Source: Paenibacillus macerans (lineage in GTDB: Bacteria; Bacillota; Bacilli; Paenibacillales; Paenibacillaceae). Taken from it: a stretch of DNA of 48,043 nt. The translations under genes were made by a program, and so were the position numbers. The notes under the pieces were generated by a model. It was not told the DNA's origin. It was given only the letters and a program-made list of their open reading frames with translations, and did not search any database. Location: NCBI RefSeq assembly GCF_023715465.1, contig NZ_JAMBOE010000026.1:1-48043 (forward strand). The letters are read 5' to 3'. Shown here in pieces: positions 18,129-25,091 of this stretch (within the stretch, counting starts at the first letter, position 1; the number at the start of each line of letters is the position of its first letter).

Positions 18129-19082
18129 ATGAATGTCAATGCGCAAGCAATACGGGAAAAGCCGTTCGGACCGGATTATGGCAAAGGCTACATCCCGCAC
18201 GATGAAGCCTTTAAAAAGCTGCTGCAAACTTTTTTCGCCGAATTTATTGCACTGTTCTTCCCCGAGCTCGACAAACTGCTGGATCACCGCCAGACTCGTT
18301 TTCTTATGCAGGAGCAACTCGTTGACTTGGTCGGTGAAGAAGCACGAACTCTAGACTTGTTGCTGGAAACAAAATACATAACAACAGATGCTTTCATCCT
18401 TATTCATCTTGAGCCGCAATCGTATAAGCAGCCGGATTTCCACGAAAGGATGTTTATCTACTTTAGCCGATTGTTCGAACGCCACCGGAAAGAACATAAG
18501 CTGATCATCCCGATTGCCGTGTTTACTGGCGAAAGTATGCATGATGAACGAAACTCTTTTAGCATGGATATCCCCGGTCAGGAAATCCTGCATTTTCAAT
18601 TTCTAAAAGTGGAATTGCGGAATCATCACTGGCGAAAATTTGTCGATTCCAACAACCCCGTTGCTGCTGCATTGCTGGCCAAAATGGGATACAATAAAGG
18701 CGAAGAAAAGGAAATACGCTTGGCGTATTTACGGATGATTTTACAACTTACTAAAAAGTTAGATAACGCACGAATAAAGCTTATTATGTCTATTGCTGAC
18801 TTATACTTCGTGTCTGATCCGAAACAGGACGAAGCGATGCTCAATGAATTAACCAATCAATATCCGAAAGAGAGGGAAACTATCATGGAATTAATGCCGG
18901 CCTGGATGCGTCTGGGGTATGAAAAAGGGCGGGAGGAAGGAATAGAAGAAGTAGTGAAGGCTGTTCAAACCGAACGGCAAAACATTGCCCGCAGGCTTAT
19001 TGCCAAAGGATTTTCATTGGAAGAAGTGGCCGAAACTATCGAATTACCGATTGAGGAAGTGCGGAAGTTAAAGAATTCTTGA
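18129..19082 (+). CDS. Rpn-family PD-(D/E)XK nuclease, copy 1
   Basis: A 317-residue Rpn/YhgA-like protein, a family of recombination-promoting DNA nucleases also reported as toxic anti-phage proteins. The nuclease core shows HDEAFKKLL (24-32), then Asp76, Glu80 and Lys82 in LDLLLETK, and Glu95/Gln97 in LEPQ. The C-terminal 65 residues hold Gly-rich helical repeats (YEKGREEG) and a terminal helical pair. The start at 18129 follows AAAGGAAGAG; the longer frame from 18078 runs through the leader hairpin. It is a tandem duplicate of the next gene, nearly identical over the first 250 residues. An internal ATG at 18885 with its own ribosome site may give a short C-terminal form. Confidence 0.88.
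   Translation: MNVNAQAIREKPFGPDYGKGYIPHDEAFKKLLQTFFAEFIALFFPELDKLLDHRQTRFLMQEQLVDLVGEEARTLDLLLETKYITTDAFILIHLEPQSYKQPDFHERMFIYFSRLFERHRKEHKLIIPIAVFTGESMHDERNSFSMDIPGQEILHFQFLKVELRNHHWRKFVDSNNPVAAALLAKMGYNKGEEKEIRLAYLRMILQLTKKLDNARIKLIMSIADLYFVSDPKQDEAMLNELTNQYPKERETIMELMPAWMRLGYEKGREEGIEEVVKAVQTERQNIARRLIAKGFSLEEVAETIELPIEEVRKLKNS
18885..19082 (+). CDS. Possible intragenic RpnS-type short protein within copy 1
   Basis: An in-frame ATG at codon 253 of the rpn gene, preceded by AGAGAGG nine bases upstream, would encode 65 residues beginning MELMPAWM. In E. coli, Rpn genes are known to make a short C-terminal product from an internal start that neutralises the full-length toxin. Position, ribosome site and length fit that pattern. 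Expression is not shown by sequence alone. Confidence 0.5.
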   Translation: MELMPAWMRLGYEKGREEGIEEVVKAVQTERQNIARRLIAKGFSLEEVAETIELPIEEVRKLKNS

Positions 19083-19133
19083 ACAAGATTATTTGGGTCT
19101 CTTTGCGGCAAATTTTAACGATATCTCGGGTGA

Positions 19134-19178
19134 AGCACACTCGCGATGCACTTGAAGTGCGTTCGCGGTGTGCTTTTT
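19134..19178 (+). terminator. Hairpin with U-run between rpn copies 1 and 2
   Basis: AGCACAC/GTGTGCT outer stem, CGCG/CGCG inner stem and GCACTT/AGTGC apical stem, then TTTTT. It resembles the leader hairpin at 18042-18087, with paired substitutions in the apical stem. It ends about 35 bases before the start codon of copy 2, the same arrangement as copy 1. Confidence 0.7.
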
Positions 19179-19214
19179 GCTTTTTGAATTTAGTAAAGAA
19201 AGGACCGGGATTCC

Positions 19215-20147
19215 ATGAGCATTCATTTGCAAGAAGTCCGGGAAAAGCCGTTTGGACCGGAGTACGGCAAAGATTACATCCCGCACGATGAAGCCTTTAA
19301 AAAGCTGCTGCAAACTTTTTTTGCCGAATTTATTGCCTTGTTCTTCCCCGAGCTCGACAAACTGCTGGATCACCGCCAGACTCGTTTTCTTATGCAGGAG
19401 CAACTCGTTGACATCGTTGGCGAAGAGTCCCGCACGCTTGATCTGCTGCTGGAAACAAAGTATATCGCCACGGACGCCTACATACTTATTCATCTTGAGC
19501 CGCAATCGTATAAGCAGCCGGATTTCCACGAAAGGATGTTTATCTACTTCAGCCGATTGTTCGAACGCCACCGGAAAGAACATAGGCTGATCATCCCGAT
19601 TGCCGTGTTTACTGGCGATAATATGCATGATGAACGAAACTCTTTTAGCATGGATATCCCCGGTCAGGAAATCCTGCATTTTCAATTTCTAAAAGTGGAA
19701 TTGCGGAATCACCATTGGCGAAAATTTGTCGATTCCAACAACCCCGTTGCTGCTGCATTGCTAGCCAAAATGGGATACAATAAAGGCGAAGAAAAGGAAA
19801 TGCGCTTGGCGTATTTACGGATGATTTTACAACTTACTAAAAAGTTAGATAATGCACGAATGAAGCTCATTATGTCCATTGCTGACTTATACTTCGTGCC
19901 TGATCCGAAACAGGACGAAGCAATGCTCTATGAATTAACCAAACCATATTCGAAAGAGAGGGAAACTATCATGGAATTGATGCCAGCCTGGATGCGTCTG
20001 GGATATGAAAAAGGGTTGGAAGAAGGTGTTCAAACCGAACGGCAAAACATTGCCCGTAGGCTCTTTGCCAAAGGATTTTCGTTAGAGGAAGTGGCCGAAA
20101 CTATCGAATTGCCGATTGAGGAAGTGCGGAAGTTACAGAACAACTGA
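19215..20147 (+). CDS. Rpn-family PD-(D/E)XK nuclease, copy 2
   Basis: A 310-residue paralogue of the preceding gene, with the same catalytic residues (LDLLLETK, LEPQ). It differs mainly in the N-terminal ten residues, scattered substitutions, and a seven-residue deletion in the C-terminal linker where copy 1 has the EEVVKA segment. AGAAAGGA lies nine bases before the ATG. Silent differences between the copies around codons 70-90 suggest either moderate age or gene conversion in blocks, because other regions are almost identical at DNA level. It also holds an internal ATG for a short C-terminal form. Confidence 0.88.
   Translation: MSIHLQEVREKPFGPEYGKDYIPHDEAFKKLLQTFFAEFIALFFPELDKLLDHRQTRFLMQEQLVDIVGEESRTLDLLLETKYIATDAYILIHLEPQSYKQPDFHERMFIYFSRLFERHRKEHRLIIPIAVFTGDNMHDERNSFSMDIPGQEILHFQFLKVELRNHHWRKFVDSNNPVAAALLAKMGYNKGEEKEMRLAYLRMILQLTKKLDNARMKLIMSIADLYFVPDPKQDEAMLYELTKPYSKERETIMELMPAWMRLGYEKGLEEGVQTERQNIARRLFAKGFSLEEVAETIELPIEEVRKLQNN
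19971..20147 (+). CDS. Possible intragenic RpnS-type short protein within copy 2
   Basis: An in-frame ATG at codon 253, with the same upstream AGAGAGGGAAACTATC as in copy 1. It would encode 58 residues. Conservation of the internal ribosome site and start in both copies is expected by descent, so it is weak evidence by itself. The free-standing gene that follows makes it more interesting. Confidence 0.48.
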   Translation: MELMPAWMRLGYEKGLEEGVQTERQNIARRLFAKGFSLEEVAETIELPIEEVRKLQNN

Positions 20148-20247
20148 ACAACCAAATCGAGCCCCCTACCATATCTATAAGCGATTTGAGATTGCTATGC
20201 ACATGCAAAGTCAATTTATACTTTGTCGCAAGGAGAGTGAAACCCTT

Positions 20248-20481
20248 ATGGAATCAATACCGGACTGGGTGCGCCTAGAATACGAAATAGGATACAAGGA
20301 AGGATACGAAAAAGGATACAAGGAAGGATACGAAAAAGGATTCAAAGAGGGCCTAGAAATAGGTGTTTTGTTTGAACGACAAAAGATCATACATAGACTG
20401 AATTCGAAAGGATATTCATTGGATCTAGTTTTGGAAATAATGGCAACACCCATCGAAGAAGAAGAAAAACTAAAAAATTGA
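20248..20481 (+). CDS. Free-standing RpnS-like C-terminal domain protein
   Basis: A 77-residue protein beginning MESIPDWVRLEY that aligns with only the C-terminal part of the two Rpn proteins, from exactly their internal start (MELMPAWMRLGY) to their end. The linker is expanded by a perfect 24-bp tandem repeat (20290-20337, encoding GYKEGYEK twice). No nuclease domain precedes it: bases 20148-20247 contain at most about ten residues of related sequence. AGGAG stands 12 bases before the ATG, a little long. It could be a degenerate third rpn copy or a dedicated antitoxin. An ATG at 20116 in the same frame is only a chance extension. Confidence 0.6.
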   Translation: MESIPDWVRLEYEIGYKEGYEKGYKEGYEKGFKEGLEIGVLFERQKIIHRLNSKGYSLDLVLEIMATPIEEEEKLKN

Positions 20482-20490
20482 CCAAAGAAC

Positions 20491-20520
20491 AAAGCAGCCG
20501 ATTAAGCAATCGGCTGCTTT
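20491..20520. terminator. Bidirectional terminator hairpin
   Basis: AAAGCAGCCGATT/AATCGGCTGCTTT, a 13-bp stem with a four-base loop, between the convergent rpn cluster and the Spo0E-like gene. It overlaps the 3' end of the latter by a few codons. Confidence 0.8.
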
Positions 20521-20681
20521 CTGCGTACATCTGTAAACTTGTTGTACTTATTGAGCAGCCCGTCCAATAGGACCGACTGATGAATGACCCTTTTGTGCCT
20601 CAGCCCGTACCGCTGCGCTAAACGATTTAATTCTTTTCTCTCCATCTCTATACGGAGTTTAATTCTCTCCGAATTGCTCAT
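20502..20681 (-). CDS. Spo0E-like aspartyl-phosphate phosphatase family protein
   Basis: A 59-residue helical protein. The pattern IEMERKELNRLAQRYGL, then about ten residues, then SVLLDGLLNKY matches the two-helix Spo0E family, in which the S-x2-(L/E)D-x-L-(I/L) motif dephosphorylates Spo0A~P. Here the motif reads SVLLDGLL, with Leu where Glu is usual before Asp, so activity is uncertain. The ATG at 20681 follows GGGGTG at six bases; a GTG at 20690 is too close. The preceding regulator-peptide pair is on the same strand, about 125 bases upstream. Confidence 0.7.
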   Translation of the reverse strand: MSNSERIKLRIEMERKELNRLAQRYGLRHKRVIHQSVLLDGLLNKYNKFTDVRRKQPIA

Positions 20682-20806
20682 AGCTCTCACCCCATGAACA
20701 TATTAGGAGATGTTGCCAAATATTACATGCTGACGCCTACTGCATAGTATAAAAAATACCAAAATTTTATATTTATAGTTGTCTCTATTATTCTCGCTTT
20801 TTTATA

Positions 20807-20911
20807 TTAACTCCAACCATGCAAAAATGTCGTAAACTTACTACCAACTACAACAAAAGCAAAGCTAAACGTAAAGATACCCGAGACCACCCAAGATATT
20901 TTCCTTTTCAT
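20807..20911 (-). CDS. Phr/SHP-like secreted signalling peptide precursor (candidate)
   Basis: A 34-codon gene: ATG at 20911-20909, TAA at 20809-20807. The product starts MKRK, continues with about 20 mostly hydrophobic residues (SWVVSGIFTFSFAFVVVG) and ends with a short polar tail, TTFLHGWS. That is the layout of Phr, PapR and SHP pheromone precursors: basic N-terminus, export helix, C-terminal signal. AAAGGTG is seven bases before the ATG. The gene overlaps the last 47 bases of the HTH-helical-repeat regulator in another frame, the usual place for the peptide gene in RRNPP pairs. The alternative is a small membrane peptide of other function or a chance frame. Confidence 0.6.
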   Translation of the reverse strand: MKRKISWVVSGIFTFSFAFVVVGSKFTTFLHGWS

Positions 20912-22286
20912 TTTCCCACACCTTTCTGCAAAGTTTATTATACTCTTGAGTTTGCTCTTCTGAAGCAAATTGCCGATGGAGTTCAAAAATGGCCATAGTA
21001 GTATTAACGAGTATATCCTTGCTGCTTATTTTGATGGACATTTTCATGCTATCAAGGAGATTGTCTAGCCCCTCCTCATACGAACCTTTTCTGAAATGGT
21101 AAATCGCGTTGTTTTGAAAAAACACGGCATATCGGAAAAAGTAAGGAGGTTCTTTAGAATAGTCAACATCTACGACTTTTTTTGTCAACCAATTTTCTCT
21201 ACCAAATTTCCTGTACTGTTCGATCTCACTAGAAAATTTATCAAATACTTCATCGATATAAAAATCATGCCTATTCGCGGACTCTATTAAAGTGATTAAA
21301 CCTTCGACAATCTCATCCGGATGGGCCTCCAGAAAAGAGACATATTCCGGTATTCTCAAACGGTTACCGGCTTTAACATCCACACACATGTAATTGGCTT
21401 CAGCGAAGATTTTTAACATTTCTACTTCTGCTTTTGCCGCATCATCCAGTCCCTCAAACCAGCTTAAATCGGCATATTGAGCAATCCATTTCCTTGATTC
21501 CTCATACATACCGCGATATTCGTAGGTGCCTGATTTAAACAAAAATGCTTTCCCATAATAAAATACTAGAGGTCGGATAGGCCTAAAGTCAGGTTGCTTC
21601 CAAACCTTTTTTTCATATAATGTCCAAGCCAGCTTGCTTAGTTCGTCCGCATAATTTTCAACTTCTGCCCAATTAAATCTAACCGAATAAACCCGAATAA
21701 GCATTAACAAACCTTCAAGTGCCAGCGCCTCCGGTAATCGGTAACGGTAAGGCAGAAATTGTAATGCCGCTTTAAAACCTCTTCGCCCATCGCTTTGATA
21801 TATTTGAAAGATTCGATAATAACTTATGGCCAACCGCTCTGAGTGGCTGAAACGTTCACTTTCAATAACGGCTTCATACAGAATAACTGCCGCTTCATTT
21901 AAGCCCTGTTCAAACAACCGTTCCGCCGTCTCGAAAATCCCGGCAATTTGCTTCAAATCTTCGAGTAATTGGTTCAGCACCTCTTGAATGCAGTCATGAC
22001 GCCCTAGTTCGGCGCAGCGCATAAAAAAAGGGCGAAGTCTTCTCCAGTGGGGGGCAGATGGAACAAAACATTCGTCTACGTATAAGTCATAGAAGTAACC
22101 TTCGGAGCGCCCCATCGCTTTCGTGATCCGATCCAGCTGTCCAACGGCAATCGGCCGGTTTCCGTTAATAATGCCGCTTAACGTACCGACGTTGACTCCT
22201 GAAATTTCCGCAAAGCGATGAAGGGTTGTCCCTTCCTTCTTGATGTAGTCTTCCAGTTCTGCGCGAATCGTGGTTGTGGATATCAA
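20865..22286 (-). CDS. XRE-type HTH regulator with helical-repeat domain (candidate RRNPP receptor)
   Basis: A 473-residue cytosolic protein. Residues 1-60 form a Cro/C1-type HTH (FAEISGVNVGTLSGIINGNRPIAVGQLDRI). The remainder is all-helical with repeated pairs of about 34-40 residues, for example LFEQGLNEAAVILYEAVIES and AIYHFRKGSYEEGLDNLLDSM, which look like TPR units. The start is TTG at 22286 with GGGGGTG eight bases upstream; reading from 22361 would pass through that ribosome site. HTH plus TPR with an overlapping exported-peptide gene is the architecture of PlcR, NprR and AimR, which bind a re-imported oligopeptide. Targets are unknown; the Spo0E-like gene is the nearest candidate. Confidence 0.8.
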   Translation of the reverse strand: MISTTTIRAELEDYIKKEGTTLHRFAEISGVNVGTLSGIINGNRPIAVGQLDRITKAMGRSEGYFYDLYVDECFVPSAPHWRRLRPFFMRCAELGRHDCIQEVLNQLLEDLKQIAGIFETAERLFEQGLNEAAVILYEAVIESERFSHSERLAISYYRIFQIYQSDGRRGFKAALQFLPYRYRLPEALALEGLLMLIRVYSVRFNWAEVENYADELSKLAWTLYEKKVWKQPDFRPIRPLVFYYGKAFLFKSGTYEYRGMYEESRKWIAQYADLSWFEGLDDAAKAEVEMLKIFAEANYMCVDVKAGNRLRIPEYVSFLEAHPDEIVEGLITLIESANRHDFYIDEVFDKFSSEIEQYRKFGRENWLTKKVVDVDYSKEPPYFFRYAVFFQNNAIYHFRKGSYEEGLDNLLDSMKMSIKISSKDILVNTTMAIFELHRQFASEEQTQEYNKLCRKVWENEKENILGGLGYLYV

Positions 22287-22413
22287 ATATCCATCACCCC
22301 CCAAACGATTTCCGTTTACAGAAATAGTGAACATTCTTCCTGTAAAGCGTCCTAACGACACTTCGTAACATTAAACTACATCCATAATAATACAAACTAC
22401 TAGTATATTCCTG

Positions 22414-22442
22414 ATATTAATCCTGATTTTTACAATTGTCAA
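22414..22442 (-). promoter_or_regulatory. Sigma-A promoter of the HTH-helical-repeat regulator
   Basis: Minus strand TTGACA (22442-22437), 17 bases, TAATAT (22419-22414). The predicted leader is about 120 bases. The near-palindrome ATACTAGTAGT just downstream is a possible operator. Confidence 0.75.
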
Positions 22443-22542
22443 TACAAAAAAGGACCAGTAAGAGGCAATCTTGTCTACTTACTGGTTAGTGGCAAAACAA
22501 TCAGAAAAACCCGCAAAAACCAGGCTGCCGGAGAAACTCCAG

Positions 22543-22754
22543 CGAAAAACATAAGGGCAAAAAATGCCCCTATTCCAGTAATATCCACACGTTCGAGAGA
22601 AATAGAGGAAAATAATGTCGTTATTCTCCGAAATCACTAGGAAGTGCCTGTGTTCTGGACCATTCATAGGAAAATAAGGACAAAAAGTGCCGCTAATGGG
22701 GATGAACATGCCTGGTTCCAAATAATAAGCACATAAAGTTCCGCTATTTTGAAG
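22543..22754. repeat. Dispersed intergenic element, copy B (about 210 bp)
   Basis: Matches 165-374 block by block in the same orientation. The 22287-22860 gap holds this element, the regulator's promoter and no gene. A single unit related to the 31-32 bp array follows at about 22770. Confidence 0.8.
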
Positions 22755-22860
22755 GCCGAGGATTCACCATTACCAGCAGCCGACTATAAAGTACTGATTT
22801 CTAGGTTGAGCTCTTTCTCCGCCGGACTTTATGTCTATCATGGCTGTTTTCGGCTTCATT

Positions 22861-23853
22861 TTAAACCTTGACCTGAGGCGGCGACCCATCGGAAAAAGCT
22901 GCTCCCGCCCTCTTCTTCATGTACTGCGACCAGTAGGCGGTCAGAATAGGCACCAGAATGGAGGTCACGACAACGCAGGCGGCGACTAAAGCGGTGGCCG
23001 ATTGGGCCGCCGGCATAAATTCCGGTTTCATATTGGCGACGATCATCGGATTGGCCACAGCGGCGCCCGCTGTGCTGGATGCGGCGAGTCCGGCCGTGCC
23101 GTTGCCCCCGCCCACATATTTGTCGGCCAGCATCAACGGAATCCCCGTGATGATGATGACGGAAAGTGCAAGCAGCACGCCCAGAAGCCCCGTGTGCACA
23201 ATAACCCCCAGATCGATCGAGCATCCTAACGCAAAGCCGAAGAAAGGGATCATCGTATGGGTCGCTTTTCCGAAAAACTCACGAAGATCATGATCCAAAT
23301 TGCCCAGCAGGAAACCGATCAAAAACGGAAGCACCGCGCCGACGAACGCTTGCGGTTCGAAAGCGGCCAAGCCCGTGGCGCCCAAAACCAGCATGGTGAC
23401 CAGTGGCCCGGATTCCAAGGACATCAGCACAAAAGCGCCGGCCTCTTCCCTAGTTCCGTACTGCTGCATAATTGAAGCGTACAAACCGCCGTTGGTCATA
23501 TCCATCGCCGCGATTAACGCGAGCACGGACAAGCCCGCAAAAAATCCGCTCTTGATCCCGTCGGCCGGCAAAAGCTGCGAAGCGACGAGGGCCACGATCC
23601 AGGCAACCGCGATTTTGGTCAACACCAGTGTGCCCGATTTTCTCAGAACCATCCCCGTCGCCCTTACGTCGATAGCCGCCCCCATACAGAAAAACCATAC
23701 GGCCAAAATGGGAATGGTTCCCGTCATAAGCCCGTTGGTAAATGAACCGAAATATTCCCCGCCCCCGGGAAAAAATGTGTGTACAACCGCTCCCAAAAGC
23801 AATGGGATCAACATCATCCCTCCAGGGATTCGATCCAAGGTCTTTTTGATTTT
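22861..23853 (-). CDS. kdgT: 2-keto-3-deoxygluconate permease family transporter
   Basis: A 330-residue integral membrane protein with about ten hydrophobic segments and the KdgT-family features IPGGMMLIPLLLGAVVHTFFP near the start and AGLAASSTAGAAVANP near residue 255. KdgT imports 2-keto-3-deoxygluconate, a pectin/glucuronate breakdown product, with protons. The ATG at 23853 follows GGAAGGTGGG at six bases. It lies 44 bases after a TctC-type binding protein gene. No KDG kinase or aldolase is nearby, so the substrate may be a different carboxylate. Confidence 0.85.
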   Translation of the reverse strand, partial: KIKKTLDRIPGGMMLIPLLLGAVVHTFFPGGGEYFGSFTNGLMTGTIPILAVWFFCMGAAIDVRATGMVLRKSGTLVLTKIAVAWIVALVASQLLPADGIKSGFFAGLSVLALIAAMDMTNGGLYASIMQQYGTREEAGAFVLMSLESGPLVTMLVLGATGLAAFEPQAFVGAVLPFLIGFLLGNLDHDLREFFGKATHTMIPFFGFALGCSIDLGVIVHTGLLGVLLALSVIIITGIPLMLADKYVGGGNGTAGLAASSTAGAAVANPMIVANMKPEFMPAAQSATALVAACVVVTSILVPILTAYWSQYMKKRAGAAFSDGSPPQVKV

Positions 23854-23897
23854 CATGTCTAACCCACCTTCCACAATCAATAGAATGCGCTTTCATA

Positions 23898-24932
23898 TCA
23901 CTTGCGGCCCAGCCCCAGCTCCGGAATCAGCGCCGCATACAAATCATGGTTTTTCTTCAAATGCCGGCTAAATTCTTTCCCGTCCCGGACCAGCAGTCCA
24001 AGCCCCATAGCGTTCATCTCACCGATGAAATCAGGCTCCCTGGTACCCTGAACAAAGGCTTCCGTCAACAAGTCTCTAACCTGCTCAGAAGTTCCTTTCG
24101 GTACAGCCAGGCCGCGCCATGTTCCCGCGAACTCCACATGCAGTCCGGTCTCTTCCGCCAGTGTCGGAACTTCCGGGAGGGCTGCCGCCTCCTCATCTCC
24201 GATAATGGCCAAAGTGCGCAGCTCCCCCTGTTCAACATAGCTTTTGACTTCGGCCGGGCTCACGGGCACCGCGTCAACGAAACCGCTAAGCAGCGCTGAT
24301 ATGGCGGGCCCCGCTCCTTCATAAGGAATATGCGTGAACTTTACGTCCGCCTCTTTCTCCAGCATGGCGGCAGCCAAATGCCAGACGCTTCCCGTGCCGG
24401 CGTTCCCCATTTTGATCTCACCGGGATGGGAATGCGCATAATCGAGAAATTCCCGGACATTTTGCCAAGGAGCGTCCGCTCTGACGGTAATCGCGGCGGG
24501 ATCACGGTTCGTTTGCGCGATGGGAATAAAGTCTTCATACGTCACCGGAAGCAGTCCCAGATGCGGAAGGGTCGTTAATTCGGCCACGAGAAAAGTTACC
24601 GTATAGCCGTCCGGTTTGGCGTGCGCGCCCTCAGTCAAACCGATAGCTCCGCCACCGCCCGTGCGATTCACCACAACGATCGGTTGATCAAGATGTTTTT
24701 CGGCCGCTTGCGCCAATGCCCTTGCGGTAAGATCCGTACCGCCTCCGGCGGCATACGGTACGATCAAAGTAACGGGTTTCTGCGGGAAATCCGCCGGCGG
24801 GTTTGCCGACTTCAGGCGGTCAGGCAAAACGTACGCTAACATAATGCTCAATAATACCGTAATTCCGATAACATACGCCCCCATCGCCAGCCGTTTTGAG
24901 CTCGCTTCATCTTTTCCGTTTTTTCCGCTCAT
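23898..24932 (-). CDS. Orphan tripartite tricarboxylate transporter binding protein (TctC/Bug type)
   Basis: A 344-residue TctC-family solute-binding protein for carboxylates. An N-terminal hydrophobic segment (about 16-37) acts as signal or anchor; there is no lipobox. Family motifs are PVTLIVPYAAGGGTD (about 53-67), the ligand-loop GNAGTGS, and VPVSPAEVKSYVEQGELRTLAI. The start at 24932 follows AAGAGGA. The membrane partners TctA and TctB are absent from the window; instead the next gene is a KdgT permease. Either the protein serves a TctAB pair elsewhere, senses ligand for the AraC regulator upstream, or feeds KdgT. Confidence 0.88.
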   Translation of the reverse strand: MSGKNGKDEASSKRLAMGAYVIGITVLLSIMLAYVLPDRLKSANPPADFPQKPVTLIVPYAAGGGTDLTARALAQAAEKHLDQPIVVVNRTGGGGAIGLTEGAHAKPDGYTVTFLVAELTTLPHLGLLPVTYEDFIPIAQTNRDPAAITVRADAPWQNVREFLDYAHSHPGEIKMGNAGTGSVWHLAAAMLEKEADVKFTHIPYEGAGPAISALLSGFVDAVPVSPAEVKSYVEQGELRTLAIIGDEEAAALPEVPTLAEETGLHVEFAGTWRGLAVPKGTSEQVRDLLTEAFVQGTREPDFIGEMNAMGLGLLVRDGKEFSRHLKKNHDLYAALIPELGLGRK

Positions 24933-25091
24933 GTTATTCCTCTTTTCCGCTGGTTCAGCTTGTTTAGTTCCCCATGCGGCGGTCACCTCCCAATAGGCAA
25001 ATCAGCCAAATCATCGCACCCAAAGTACGTGATTTATTTCTCAAGGGGAGTGTAAACGAACCGGCCGCCATGAAACAATCGGATAATCTCC

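Noticed and set aside
20116..20247. Upstream extension of the free-standing RpnS-like gene from ATG 20116
   Set aside because: It overlaps the end of rpn copy 2 in another frame and has no ribosome site. The ATG at 20248 aligns with the internal starts of the full-length genes.
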